Position numbers and translations under genes: made by a program. From Myxococcales bacterium (lineage in GTDB: Bacteria > Myxococcota_A > Polyangia > Nannocystales > Nannocystaceae), in assembly GCA_020633315.1 (NCBI GenBank), contig JACKDV010000007.1, positions 1 to 64,000 of the forward strand: 64,000 nt of DNA, given 5' to 3'. The notes below the pieces were generated by a model. That model saw only the letters and a program-made list of their open reading frames with translations. It ran no database searches and was not told the DNA's origin. This document shows, piece by piece, positions 8,355 through 16,924 of the stretch (positions are counted from its first letter, which is position 1; each line of letters opens with the position of its first letter).

Positions 8355-8460
8355 GGTGAGACTCGGGTGCCAGCGACGAGGCCCGCCCAGGATGGTCGGG
8401 TCGACGGTCCATGGTGCGACGGAGCCGTTTCCATCGCCTTGCCTCGATTCTACCAGCCGG

Positions 8461-10398
8461 TCAGCGCAGGCGCGGCCAGCCGATCGCCATGAGCACCAGG
8501 CCCAGCAGCGCCGCGAGCACGCCACCCACGAACGCGACTCGGGGCCATTGCGGCGAGCCCGCGGCCGAGCTCGGCGCTCCCTCGAAGGCGGGGAGCTTGG
8601 CGCCGCCCGTGAGGTAGGGGGCCTCGTGCTGCTCGAGCTCGGCGAGCATGGGCAGCGCCTCGCGGTGCAGCAGCACGGTGGGGCGCCGTCCGGGAGCGAG
8701 CGCGATCACGGAGATCGAGCCCCCCTCGACGGCGGGCGGTGGCACCAGCGTGATGAGGCCCTCGTCGTCGGGCTGGGCCAAGTAGCCGCCCCACGCCGAG
8801 CCGGGGATCACCACCGCGATGGCGGCGTCGGCGGGCTCGGTCTGGACCTTGACGGTGAGCGCAGGCGGAAGGGTGATGCGGTTGCGGGGCACGAGCTCGG
8901 GCCAGGTCTCGGTGTGGCCGTCGATCTCGAGGGTGCGGCCGGGATGCGAGGTGGGGCCCAGGGCCTCGGCGGGCGAGCGCTGGCGGTCGCCGTCGAGGTC
9001 GGCGAACAAGCCGTGCGCGGCGAAGAGCTGGTCGACGTCGTCGTAGCCGTCGCCGTCGGCGTCCTTGCCCCCGAAGCGCCCGCGCAGCGCGAGGTAGAGA
9101 TCGGCGACGTCGAAGAGGCGACCGTTGCTGGCGCTGCGATCGCTGCGGAGCTCGGCGATCGCGGTCCACAGCGCGGCGAGCTCCACCTGCACGGGGTCAT
9201 CGTCGGGGGCGCTGGGCGAGGTGATGGCTCGCAGCGTGAGCGCGGCGATCGGATCGTCGAGCGTCGCGATCTCGGCGGGCAGGGGCAGCGCGAGCCAGCC
9301 CTCGCCTCCGGGGGGCAGCAGGGCGGGGGCCACCGGCGCGGTGCCGAGCCAGCTGTCGGTGCTCACGCGGACCCGCGCGCCGGAGACGGGCTCGGTCGAG
9401 CCGTTGATCACGCGGGCCACCAGCAGGTGGGGCACCCCCGCATCGGTGAGCACGGTGGGCTCCTCCACGGTCAGCGGCGCGGTCTTTCCCTCGCGGGCGC
9501 CGTCGACCATGTCCCACAGCAGGCTGGCGACGGCCACCGACTCGAGGCCCCGCAGATCCCACGGGCGATAGTCGAGCTCGAGGTCGAGCCAGGCCCCGGC
9601 GATGCGATGGCGCTCGGCGTGCGGGCGCTGCTCGATCTCGCGGGCGACCATGGCCGCGAAGAAGGTGGCGAAGCCCTCGGTCCAGGCGGCGGCCGACGAG
9701 GGGTTGCGGTGGTAGCCACCGCCGTCGAGGTTGTCGGGCGAGCGGGGCAGGGCGCCGAAGGCCAGCGCGAGGGCGTGGTGCCCCAGCTCGTGGTACTCGC
9801 GGTTGTCGGGGTGGCCCCCGTCCGTGCTGCGGGTGGCCTCGGTGCCCATCACGATGCGAGGCGGCTGGGGGTCCTCGGGGTTGTAGCTCGGCGGCCCGGT
9901 CCAGTAGGTGGCGCGGGGCGAGGCGATCCCGTCGTCGGTCTCGATGCTGAGCGAGGCGGTGCCGCGGATCCCCAGGCGATCGATGAGCGCGAAGCCCCGG
10001 CGCACGCCCTGGTAGATCTCCATGAGCTCCGCGGCGGTGGGTGGGCCGTCCGCGGGATCGAGGGTGGGCTCGCAGGTGGTCGCCGGAGCGACGGGGGCCC
10101 GGAGCTCGACCGGCTCGTCGGCGGAGAGGATCGTGAAGCGGGGGGGCTTGCCGCCGTCGCGCAGGGTGGCGACCACCATGGTGGCCTCGGCCACGGCGGT
10201 GAAGCGGAAGCGGCCCTCGTCGTCGGTGGTGGTGTGGCGCGGCGTCGGCTTCTCGTCGAGGCGCACGTCGAGCCCGACCAGGGGCTTGCCCTCCGCGTCG
10301 ACCACCTTGCCGGCCACGTCACAGGGGGCGGCCGGAGCGAGGCGGGGCAGCAGCGCGAGCCCGAGGGTCGAGGCCAGCACCAGGGGGCGCATCGTCAT
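8461..10398 (-). CDS. Membrane-anchored HExxH metalloprotease-like protein
   Basis: 645 residues. A signal peptide (about 1-25) is followed by a carboxypeptidase-regulatory-like domain (CDVAGKVVDAEGKPLVGLDV, about 26-80). A gluzincin-type zinc site near residue 200 reads YHELGHHALALAFG, with a downstream Glu in WTEGFATFF as candidate third ligand. An EF-hand-like calcium loop (DADGDGYDDVDQ, then DLDGDRQRSP) lies nearer the C-terminus. A single C-terminal transmembrane helix (FVGGVLAALLGLVLMAIGW) leaves only a short basic tail, so the catalytic part should face the periplasm. Its ATG at 10398 overlaps the stop of the FHA gene (ATGA), so the two are translationally coupled. Confidence 0.85.
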   Translation of the reverse strand: MTMRPLVLASTLGLALLPRLAPAAPCDVAGKVVDAEGKPLVGLDVRLDEKPTPRHTTTDDEGRFRFTAVAEATMVVATLRDGGKPPRFTILSADEPVELRAPVAPATTCEPTLDPADGPPTAAELMEIYQGVRRGFALIDRLGIRGTASLSIETDDGIASPRATYWTGPPSYNPEDPQPPRIVMGTEATRSTDGGHPDNREYHELGHHALALAFGALPRSPDNLDGGGYHRNPSSAAAWTEGFATFFAAMVAREIEQRPHAERHRIAGAWLDLELDYRPWDLRGLESVAVASLLWDMVDGAREGKTAPLTVEEPTVLTDAGVPHLLVARVINGSTEPVSGARVRVSTDSWLGTAPVAPALLPPGGEGWLALPLPAEIATLDDPIAALTLRAITSPSAPDDDPVQVELAALWTAIAELRSDRSASNGRLFDVADLYLALRGRFGGKDADGDGYDDVDQLFAAHGLFADLDGDRQRSPAEALGPTSHPGRTLEIDGHTETWPELVPRNRITLPPALTVKVQTEPADAAIAVVIPGSAWGGYLAQPDDEGLITLVPPPAVEGGSISVIALAPGRRPTVLLHREALPMLAELEQHEAPYLTGGAKLPAFEGAPSSAAGSPQWPRVAFVGGVLAALLGLVLMAIGWPRLR

Positions 10399-11735
10399 CG
10401 CGCTGCCATCCCGAGCAAGGAGCGGAGCTCGCTGGGCTCGTAGCCGACGGCCAGCGCCGCGATGATGGCCACGATGCCTCCGATGAGCAGCACCACGCCG
10501 ACCCACAGCGTGGGGCCGGCGGCATGACCATGGGGGCGGGGCTCGGAGCGCCGGGGCGCGTTGTTCCACTCCCACGACGAGGCCGCGCTCGCCGGGGCCC
10601 TCGGGGCGGGCGAGGGGGCGAGCATCGCTGCTGCGCTCATGGGAGCGGGGCTCGGGGCCGCGGCGGCGGGGGCCATGGGAGCGGGGCTCGGGGCCACGGC
10701 CAGGGGGGCCATGGGAGCGGGCATCGGGGCGGGACCCGCAGGGCCCACGGGAGCGGGCGGCGGGGTGCCGAGCTGGGACGATGACGAGGGCAGACCCGGC
10801 GAGTCGGGTCCTCGCGCCGCCATGGGAGGGAGCTGGTCGCCGAAGGAGTAGACGGAGGGGGCCGAGGGGGCGGCGAGGCCGAGGGAGTCGGGCTCGCGAG
10901 AGGGGATGCCGGGCTCGCTGCCGAGGGAGTAGACCGAGGGGGCCGAGGAAGCGACGAGGCCGAGCTCGTCGGGCTCGCGGGTGGGCATGCCCGTCTCGTC
11001 GCCGAGGGAGTAGACCGAGGGGGCCGAGGAAGCGACGGCGCCGAGCTCGTCGGGCTCGCGGCTCGCTCCTCCGGGTTGGTTGCCGAGGGAGTAGACCGAG
11101 CGCGAGGAGGAGCTGCCGGCCAGGGTTGGCGCCTCGCCCAGCGAGTACGCCGACGGGGACGACGATGGTGCGAAGAAGACCGGTGCGGGGCTCGGTGCCG
11201 GAGCAGCGCTCGGTGCAGGTACGGAGCTGGGCGACGGTGCGTCGCTCGGAGTTGGCGCGGGACTCGGTGCCGGCGCAGCGACAGCGTTCGTCGCAGCCTC
11301 CGCGCTCGATGCCGGCTCATGTCTCGGGGCTCGTGACGCCCCGCTGGTCTCCGAGTACACGGTGTCCCCAGTCGCGAGATCGTCTTCGAGATTCGCCGGC
11401 GCCGCGGGGTCGGTGGTCGACACGAGGGTGGGCTGGCGGAAGGGATCCACCACGAGCTGCACCGTGGTCTCGCCGATGCGGAAGGACTCGCCATCGCGCA
11501 ATGAACGCGACTCGATCCTCTCGTTGCCCACCCATACGCCATTGGCGCTGCCGCAGTCGGTCAGCCGCGCCTCGCCGTCGACCCACTCGAGCCGCGCATG
11601 CTGGCGAGAGGCCGCCTGCTCGAGGAGCACGACCTCGCAGGCCTCGTCGCGTCCCAGGGTGATCGGGCGCAGATCCCACTCGAAGACCTGCTCGTGCCGG
11701 CCCACGACGGGGGAGTGGATGCGCAGGACCGCCAC
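10395..11735 (-). CDS. FHA-domain membrane protein with 27-residue repeats
   Basis: 446 residues. An FHA domain occupies about 10-95 and shows the usual signature ITLGRDEACEVVL, SRQHARLEW and GSANGVWVGNERI, which bind phosphothreonine peptides. A Pro/Ala/Ser-rich region follows, then tandem 27-residue units each containing SVYSLG and REPDELG (about residues 195-300), then PAPM-type repeats. A single transmembrane helix near the C-terminus (VGVVLLIGGIVAIIAALAVG) implies the FHA domain is cytoplasmic. The start is GTG at 11735 with TACAGT ending 8 bases upstream. It heads a two-gene unit with the metalloprotease. A role linking Ser/Thr kinase signalling to envelope proteolysis is an inference. 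Confidence 0.9.
   Translation of the reverse strand: MAVLRIHSPVVGRHEQVFEWDLRPITLGRDEACEVVLLEQAASRQHARLEWVDGEARLTDCGSANGVWVGNERIESRSLRDGESFRIGETTVQLVVDPFRQPTLVSTTDPAAPANLEDDLATGDTVYSETSGASRAPRHEPASSAEAATNAVAAPAPSPAPTPSDAPSPSSVPAPSAAPAPSPAPVFFAPSSSPSAYSLGEAPTLAGSSSSRSVYSLGNQPGGASREPDELGAVASSAPSVYSLGDETGMPTREPDELGLVASSAPSVYSLGSEPGIPSREPDSLGLAAPSAPSVYSFGDQLPPMAARGPDSPGLPSSSSQLGTPPPAPVGPAGPAPMPAPMAPLAVAPSPAPMAPAAAAPSPAPMSAAAMLAPSPAPRAPASAASSWEWNNAPRRSEPRPHGHAAGPTLWVGVVLLIGGIVAIIAALAVGYEPSELRSLLGMAAR
10840..11100. repeat. 81-bp coding tandem repeat, about four copies
   Basis: The sequence CCGAGGGAGTAGACCGAGGG or a close variant starts at 10840, 10921, 11002 and 11083, an exact 81-base period. On the minus strand this encodes 27-residue units of the FHA protein with the motif SVYSLG. 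A fifth, more diverged YSLG motif is encoded just beyond. Confidence 0.85.
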
Positions 11736-11914
11736 CTGCGGTCACTGTAGCAGCGCTCGGGGCTCCAAAATCACGCAACTCACGCAAAGATCGTGCGGGG
11801 ATCCTGCGGGGCCCGGCGCGCTCGCCGGCGGGAGATCTCCTTCCAACGATGTTCCTCGGGTATCCCCGGATGCTCGTGCTTCGGGGTAGGATGGTGCTGG
11901 GGGGACGGGACACC

Positions 11915-12415
11915 ATGGACGAGGAAGGACACGCCCAGTGGCGATCGTGGCGCTTCGAGCTCACGGCCCACGGCAAGTACATCGAGCTGAGCTTCGATCG
12001 CGTGCGGCTGGCCGACGCGGCCGATGTGGAGCGCTGGGACCTCGAGCTCGAGGGAGCGCTCGATCACTATCGACGACCGGTCGACATGCTGCTGGACCTT
12101 CGGGGGATCGAGGTCGCGGGGCAGATCGCCGAGGCGTGTCGGGAAAGGCTCGACGAGCTGCTCCGCCGACATGCCGCATCGCTGGCGTACTTCGGCGCTG
12201 ATCCGAGCACCGACGCGGCGCTCGCTCCCACGCTGATGGCGCATGGCGGGGGTCGGGGAGGGCCCGATCGGGACATCGCCTTGGCCCGTTTGATGGAGCG
12301 CCGACGGGCCCGACGCGCGGCCCGAGCCCGCGAGCTCGGGTCGGGGCCCGCATCGATGCCGGGCGTGCCGCTCTCGATGCGAGTCTTCGAGGAATCGGGC
12401 GCCCTGCCCCTGTGA
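11915..12415 (+). CDS. STAS-like small protein
   Basis: About 166 residues with the appearance of a STAS/SpoIIAA-like domain: an N-terminal strand pattern (WRFELTAHGKYIELSF) followed by DHYRRPVDMLLDLRGIEVAG and an amphipathic helix. The C-terminal half is Arg/Ala-rich (LMERRRARRAARARELG). It lacks a signal peptide. I chose ATG at 11915 because a G-rich Shine-Dalgarno-like sequence precedes it; further in-frame ATGs lie at 11849 and 11891. It is divergent from the FHA gene across about 180 bases. The family assignment is tentative. Regulation by partner binding would fit STAS proteins, but no partner is encoded beside it. Confidence 0.65.
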   Translation: MDEEGHAQWRSWRFELTAHGKYIELSFDRVRLADAADVERWDLELEGALDHYRRPVDMLLDLRGIEVAGQIAEACRERLDELLRRHAASLAYFGADPSTDAALAPTLMAHGGGRGGPDRDIALARLMERRRARRAARARELGSGPASMPGVPLSMRVFEESGALPL

Positions 12416-12429
12416 CGCTCGTCGGGCGA

Positions 12430-13674
12430 TCACTCGGCCGATGCGAGCACGGCCCGGGCCGGGCGTAGCGCGAGGCGACCCACGATCGACACCACGGCGA
12501 GGGCTCCCGCGATCGACAGGCCCGTGGCCAGCCCCCATGCGGCGGCACACAGCCAGGCCGCCACCACCGACACGCCTGCGATCCGCACCCAGTCGAGCGC
12601 GGAGGCCCAGGGCTTGCCCTCGACCAGCCCCGAAAGCGCCACGTGGGCCAGCGCCAGCACGCCGGCCGCGGCCATGATCTGCGGCAGCGGCAGCAGGTGA
12701 CCCACGTACACGAAGGGCCCGGCCAACCCCACCACCAGCAGCAGGCTCGCGGCCACGTACCACGCCTTGGCCCGCGACAGCGGCGGCCGGTACTTGTGGT
12801 AGCGCCCGCGGTCGGGCTTGGGGTCGGGCTCGACCACGCCCGGCGGCAGCCAGGCCGGGTGCGCCACCCAGGCCCACAGCTTGTCGCGCCAGCGCGTGGC
12901 GGCTCGGCTCAGCCGCCAGGTGCGGTGCAGGTGCTGCGCATTGCCCCAGAGCGGATTGTAGCTGCGCAGCGGCACCGTGGTGCCGTAGGTGGGCCGCTGC
13001 TGCTCGGGCTGGAAGCTGCCGAACAGCCGATCCCACAGCACCAGTACGCCGCCGTAGTTGCGATCGAGGTACTCCGCGTCGACCCCATGGTGCACCCGGT
13101 GGTGCGAGGGCGTGTTGAGCACCCACTCGATCGGTCGCGGCAGCCGACCCACCAGCTCGGTGTGGATCCAGAATTGATAGAAGAGGTTGAGGCCGAAGCT
13201 GATCACGTAGACCAGCGGCGGCACGCCCAGCAGCGCCAGCACCCAGTAGAACAGCAGCCAGGTGAGGGGCTCGAGCACCGGCTGCCGCAGCGCGACGGCG
13301 AGGTTGTAGTCCTCGCTCTGGTGGTGCACGCCGTGCACCGCCCACATCACGTTGACCACGTGGCTGACCCGGTGCCACCAGTAGTAGAGGAAGTCCACGC
13401 CCACCAGCCCGATGACCCAGGGCCAGGGGCTGTTGTCGTCCCAGTGCACCAGCCGGGCGTGCTCGTAGAGCCACGCGTACAGGGCCAGGGTGACGAGGTT
13501 GAGCAGGACCTCCATCACCTGGAACACGGCGCCGCAGCCCACGTCGGAGACCGCGGTGCCCAGCGAGTACAGCTCGCGCAGTCGCCCCTTGCGGCGGGCG
13601 AGCATGGTCTCCACGAAGATCGCGGCACCGAAGATCGGCGTCGCGAAGACGGCGTAGTTCGGCGTCTCTCCCAT
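12430..13674 (-). CDS. Sterol desaturase/fatty acid hydroxylase family membrane protein
   Basis: 414 residues. The membrane di-iron hydroxylase core is seen in the histidine motifs WWHRVSH, HGVHHQSEDYN and HHRVHHGVD, and the characteristic DRNYGGVLVLWDRLFG. These enzymes hydroxylate or desaturate lipids or sterols at a di-iron centre. After the catalytic core the protein has an extra C-terminal membrane region of about four helices (YVAASLLLVVGLAGPFVYVG and others), as in alkylglycerol monooxygenase-like and other long members. ATG at 13674 has GGAGG four bases upstream; a TAAGGT box lies further upstream. It converges on the STAS-like gene with only 14 bases between them. Confidence 0.9.
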   Translation of the reverse strand: MGETPNYAVFATPIFGAAIFVETMLARRKGRLRELYSLGTAVSDVGCGAVFQVMEVLLNLVTLALYAWLYEHARLVHWDDNSPWPWVIGLVGVDFLYYWWHRVSHVVNVMWAVHGVHHQSEDYNLAVALRQPVLEPLTWLLFYWVLALLGVPPLVYVISFGLNLFYQFWIHTELVGRLPRPIEWVLNTPSHHRVHHGVDAEYLDRNYGGVLVLWDRLFGSFQPEQQRPTYGTTVPLRSYNPLWGNAQHLHRTWRLSRAATRWRDKLWAWVAHPAWLPPGVVEPDPKPDRGRYHKYRPPLSRAKAWYVAASLLLVVGLAGPFVYVGHLLPLPQIMAAAGVLALAHVALSGLVEGKPWASALDWVRIAGVSVVAAWLCAAAWGLATGLSIAGALAVVSIVGRLALRPARAVLASAE

Positions 13675-13949
13675 CTCGCCTCCGGGGTCGGCGATCGGAG
13701 ACCTTAGCACGCGGGCCCGCGCAGAGCCTACGGGAACGCCGGCCGATCCTGGTGATCGGGCGGTCGCCCGCGGGCCCCCGCGCTACCTGCCCTACTTCGA
13801 GCCCCTCGAATTCGGCGGCGGGGCCGGGAGCACCACCGCTCCCATCGTGGGCGGAAGCGGCATGCTGCCGTAGCCCCGCGTGAGCGCACCCGCGTCTCGT
13901 CGTCGCGCTCGTGCTTGAAGCCCGGGGGGCGGGGCGGTCTACTGCCGCC

Positions 13950-15599
13950 ATGGTCCATCCGCTCGCCGGCAAGCCTGCGCCCCGCTCCCTGCTCGTCAAC
14001 GTGCCTCGGCTCGTCAGCGCCTACTACACCGGGCGCCCCGATCCCGAGCAGGCCTCGCAGCGGGTGAGCTTCGGGACCTCGGGCCACCGCGGCTCCTCGC
14101 TGCACGACGCCTTCAACGAGGCCCACATCCTGGCCATCGCCCAGGCGGTGTGCGAGTACCGGGCGGCGCAGGGCGTCGACGGGCCGCTGTTCGTCGGCGT
14201 CGACACCCACGCGCTGAGCGAGCCGGCCCGCGCCAGCGTGCTCGAGGTGCTCGCGGCCAACGGCGTCGCCACCCGCATCGACGAGCGCGACGGCTACACC
14301 CCCACGCCGGCGGTCTCCTTCGCGATCATCGAGCACAACCGCGGTCGCGAGTCGGGCCTGGCCGATGGACTGGTGATCACCCCCAGCCACAACCCGCCCG
14401 AGGACGGCGGCATCAAGTACAACCCGCCCCACGGCGGCCCGGCCGACGGCTCGGTCACCGCCGTGATCCAGGCGCGCGCCAACGCCCTGCTCGCCGAGGA
14501 CCTCGCCGGGGTCCGGCGCACCACCCTGGCCAAGGCGCTCGCGGCCGACACCACCGCGCGCCACGACTTCATCGACCCCTACGTGCGGGCGCTGCCCCAC
14601 ATCGTCGACATCGCGGCCATCCGCGGCGCCGGCCTGAAGATCGGCGTGGACCCCATGGGCGGCTCGGGCCTGGCCTTCTGGGCGCCCATCGCCGAGATCC
14701 ACGGGCTGGCCCTCGACGTGGTCAACGAGGCGGTCGATCCCACCTTCTCGTTCATGACCGTGGACAAGGACGGCAAGATCCGCATGGACTGCTCCTCTCC
14801 CTGGGCGATGGCCAGCCTGGTGGGGCTCAAGGATCGCTACGACGTCGCCTTCGGCAACGACACCGACTTCGATCGCCACGGCATCGTCACCCGCAGCGCG
14901 GGGCTGCTCAACCCCAACCACTACCTCGCGGTGGCCATCGAGTACCTCTTCACGCACCGGCCCCAGTGGTCCAAGGAGGCGATGATCGGCAAGACCCTGG
15001 TGAGCAGCTCGATGATCGATCGCGTGGCCGCGGACCTCGGCCGTCCGCTCTCCGAGGTGCCGGTGGGCTTCAAGTGGTTCGTGGACGGCCTGGCCGACGG
15101 GCGCTATGGCTTCGGCGGGGAGGAGAGCGCGGGGGCCAGCTTCCTGCGCATGGACGGCCGCTCGTGGTCGACCGACAAGGACGGGATCATCATGGACCTG
15201 CTCGCGGCCGAGATCACCGCCAAGACCGGGCGCGATCCGGGCGAGCGCTACCAGGCCCTCACCGAGCGCTTCGGCGCGCCCGTGTACGAGCGCATCGATG
15301 CTCCGGCCACGCCGGCGCAGAAGAAGGTGCTCTCCAGCCTCAGCCCGCAGCAGGTGCCCGGCGACACCCTGGCCGGCGAGCCCATCGTGGCCAAGCTGAC
15401 CGAGGCGCCCGGCAACGGGGCGGCGATCGGCGGGCTCAAGGTGGTGACCGAGAACGGATGGTTCGCAGCGCGGCCCTCGGGGACCGAGGACGTCTACAAG
15501 ATCTACACCGAGAGCTTCCTCGGCCCCGAGCACCTGGCGCGGATCCAGGAGGAGGCCCAGGCGATCGTAGGCCAGGCCTTCGCCGCGGCGGGGGCCTGA
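13950..15599 (+). CDS. pgm: Phosphoglucomutase, alpha-D-glucose specific
   Basis: 549 residues, close to the 546 of the E. coli enzyme. It interconverts glucose 1-phosphate and glucose 6-phosphate in glycogen, trehalose and sugar-nucleotide metabolism. Visible landmarks are VSFGTSGHRGSS near the N-terminus, the phosphoserine loop TPSHNPPEDGGIKYNPPHGG near residue 147, the metal-binding loop FGNDTDFDRHG, the sugar loop FGGEESAGASFLR, and the phosphate-binding loop AARPSGTEDVYKIY near the C-terminus. The ATG at 13950 matches the usual N-terminus. It is followed by the GbsR/MarR regulator, but that gene has its own promoter. Confidence 0.95.
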   Translation: MVHPLAGKPAPRSLLVNVPRLVSAYYTGRPDPEQASQRVSFGTSGHRGSSLHDAFNEAHILAIAQAVCEYRAAQGVDGPLFVGVDTHALSEPARASVLEVLAANGVATRIDERDGYTPTPAVSFAIIEHNRGRESGLADGLVITPSHNPPEDGGIKYNPPHGGPADGSVTAVIQARANALLAEDLAGVRRTTLAKALAADTTARHDFIDPYVRALPHIVDIAAIRGAGLKIGVDPMGGSGLAFWAPIAEIHGLALDVVNEAVDPTFSFMTVDKDGKIRMDCSSPWAMASLVGLKDRYDVAFGNDTDFDRHGIVTRSAGLLNPNHYLAVAIEYLFTHRPQWSKEAMIGKTLVSSSMIDRVAADLGRPLSEVPVGFKWFVDGLADGRYGFGGEESAGASFLRMDGRSWSTDKDGIIMDLLAAEITAKTGRDPGERYQALTERFGAPVYERIDAPATPAQKKVLSSLSPQQVPGDTLAGEPIVAKLTEAPGNGAAIGGLKVVTENGWFAARPSGTEDVYKIYTESFLGPEHLARIQEEAQAIVGQAFAAAGA

Positions 15600-15685
15600 G
15601 CTCGGGACGCGGTCCCGCGCGCCGCGGCTCTGCCCGCCGCGGCGGCCGTCGGCGCCGGGCTCGAGCCCGGCCTCGATTCTCCGCC

Positions 15686-15720
15686 TTGACGAACCTGAAC
15701 TTTCAGTTATTACTGAAAGT
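15686..15720 (+). promoter_or_regulatory. Promoter with overlapping perfect palindrome upstream of the GbsR-like gene
   Basis: A TTGACG -35 box at 15686-15691 is followed 16 bases later by TATTAC at 15708-15713. A perfect 9-bp inverted repeat (ACTTTCAGT at 15699-15707, ACTGAAAGT at 15712-15720, 4-base spacer) covers the -10 region. The start codon lies 4 bases beyond. This arrangement suits autorepression by the encoded regulator. Confidence 0.75.
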
Positions 15721-15724
15721 ATCG

Positions 15725-16246
15725 ATGAGCAGCCCCGCCCACGCCCTGGCCGACGCCCGCCTGGAGTTCGTCACCCAGTGGGGCGTGCTCGGCTCGGCCT
15801 GGGGCATCAGCCGTACCATGGCCATGCTCCACGCCCTGCTGATCACCAGCCAGGTGCCGCTGTCGACCGACGAGGCCATGGAGGCGCTCACGATCAGCCG
15901 CGGCAACGCCAACACCAACCTGCGCGAGCTGGTCTCGTGGGGGCTGGTGCGCAAGGTGGTGCAGCCCGGCGAGCGGCGGGACTACTTCGAGGCCGAGAAG
16001 GACGTGTGGAAGATCTTCTGCACGGTGGTGCGCGAGCGGAAGCGTCGCGAGGTCGATCCCGCGCTGGCCGTGCTGCGGAGCTGTGCCGAGCGCACGGCCT
16101 CGCTGCGGGGCTCGGAGGCCCGCGAGTTCAACGGGCTGATGGTGGCCATCGGCGAATTCGTGGAGCTGGCGGCGCGGGTGATGGATCGGGTGGCCGCCTC
16201 CGAGCGCAGCAAGATCGTCCCGGCCGTGCTCAAGCTGTTCAAGTGA
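15725..16246 (+). CDS. GbsR/MarR-type winged-helix transcriptional regulator
   Basis: 173 residues. A winged-helix domain (about 25-95) is seen in AWGISRTMAMLHALLITSQ, ISRGNANTNLRELVSWGLV and RRDYFEAEKDVWKIF, the pattern of the GbsR subgroup of MarR-related regulators. A helical C-terminal half probably dimerises. The ATG at 15725 lies 4 bases after a perfect palindrome overlapping the -10 box, so negative autoregulation is likely. The membrane-protein gene begins 12 bases after its stop and is probably in the same transcript. The ligand is unknown; GbsR relatives often respond to choline or other small molecules. Confidence 0.88.
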   Translation: MSSPAHALADARLEFVTQWGVLGSAWGISRTMAMLHALLITSQVPLSTDEAMEALTISRGNANTNLRELVSWGLVRKVVQPGERRDYFEAEKDVWKIFCTVVRERKRREVDPALAVLRSCAERTASLRGSEAREFNGLMVAIGEFVELAARVMDRVAASERSKIVPAVLKLFK

Positions 16247-16258
16247 GGGGAGTGAGTC

Positions 16259-16885
16259 ATGGAAGCCTTCGTCCTCACCGTCCTCGGGCTCGTCGTCTAC
16301 TTCGTGGCGATCCCCGCCGTCACCTACCTCGAGCACGAGTCTCGCCATCGCGAGCGCTGGCGTCGTCTGCGGCCGGTGCCGGTGGCCGAGGCCGAGCCCG
16401 GCGGGCCCTTCCGCGGTCGCGCGAGCGAGCGAGAGTACCTCGTGGAGGAGCTCGGGGCGCCGCGCCTGGTGAAGGCGGTGTCGGTGGTCTCGCTGGTGCT
16501 CGGCCACATGTTCATCCCCGGGCTGCTCGTGGGGCTGCTCGGCCTCGTCGCCTACGGCCTGGGTCTGCTGTCGATCCCCGGGCTGGTGCTCGCGGCGGGG
16601 ATCTACCGCAATGCCTTCGGCCTGCTCCGCTGCGAGCCGGAGGCGGCCGCCAAGGCCCGTCGCCTGGCCGACTTCGCGGTCGTCCTCAACGTGGTGGTCA
16701 TGGGCGTGGCCTCTCTGCTGATGCTCATCGATCTGTGGGGCCTGGGGCTGTTCATCTCGGTCTACGCGGTGATCTCGTTGCTGCACGCCGAGGGGCTGCG
16801 GCTGTCGGCCCGGGAGATCGACGCCGTGCACCACGAGCTCGCGGCGTCCGAGGCCGCCGAGGCCTCGCTGCGCGCCGAGGTCTGA
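16259..16885 (+). CDS. Four-helix membrane protein of unknown function
   Basis: 208 residues with about four hydrophobic segments: residues 3-22 (FVLTVLGLVVYFVAIPAVTY), around 75-100 (VSLVLGHMFIPGLLVGLLGL), around 105-118, and around 145-175 (VVLNVVVMGVASLLMLIDLW). A charged loop rich in Arg and Glu lies between the first and second, and the C-terminal tail is Ala/Glu-rich and helical. I recognise no family. It starts 12 bases after the GbsR-like regulator, so it is the best candidate target of that regulator. The flavin monooxygenase gene converges on it from the right. Confidence 0.75.
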   Translation: MEAFVLTVLGLVVYFVAIPAVTYLEHESRHRERWRRLRPVPVAEAEPGGPFRGRASEREYLVEELGAPRLVKAVSVVSLVLGHMFIPGLLVGLLGLVAYGLGLLSIPGLVLAAGIYRNAFGLLRCEPEAAAKARRLADFAVVLNVVVMGVASLLMLIDLWGLGLFISVYAVISLLHAEGLRLSAREIDAVHHELAASEAAEASLRAEV

Positions 16886-16924
16886 GGCCCGGCGCGCGGC
16901 GGCGCAGCACGGGCTCCGCCGCGC

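Noticed and set aside
10840..11100. Regular 81-base repeats considered as a CRISPR array
   Set aside because: Whole units are repeated without unique spacers, the frame stays open, and no cas genes are present. It is a protein-coding repeat.
13728..15533. A 601-codon minus-strand frame
   Set aside because: It is antisense to phosphoglucomutase, which is complete and motif-bearing on the plus strand.
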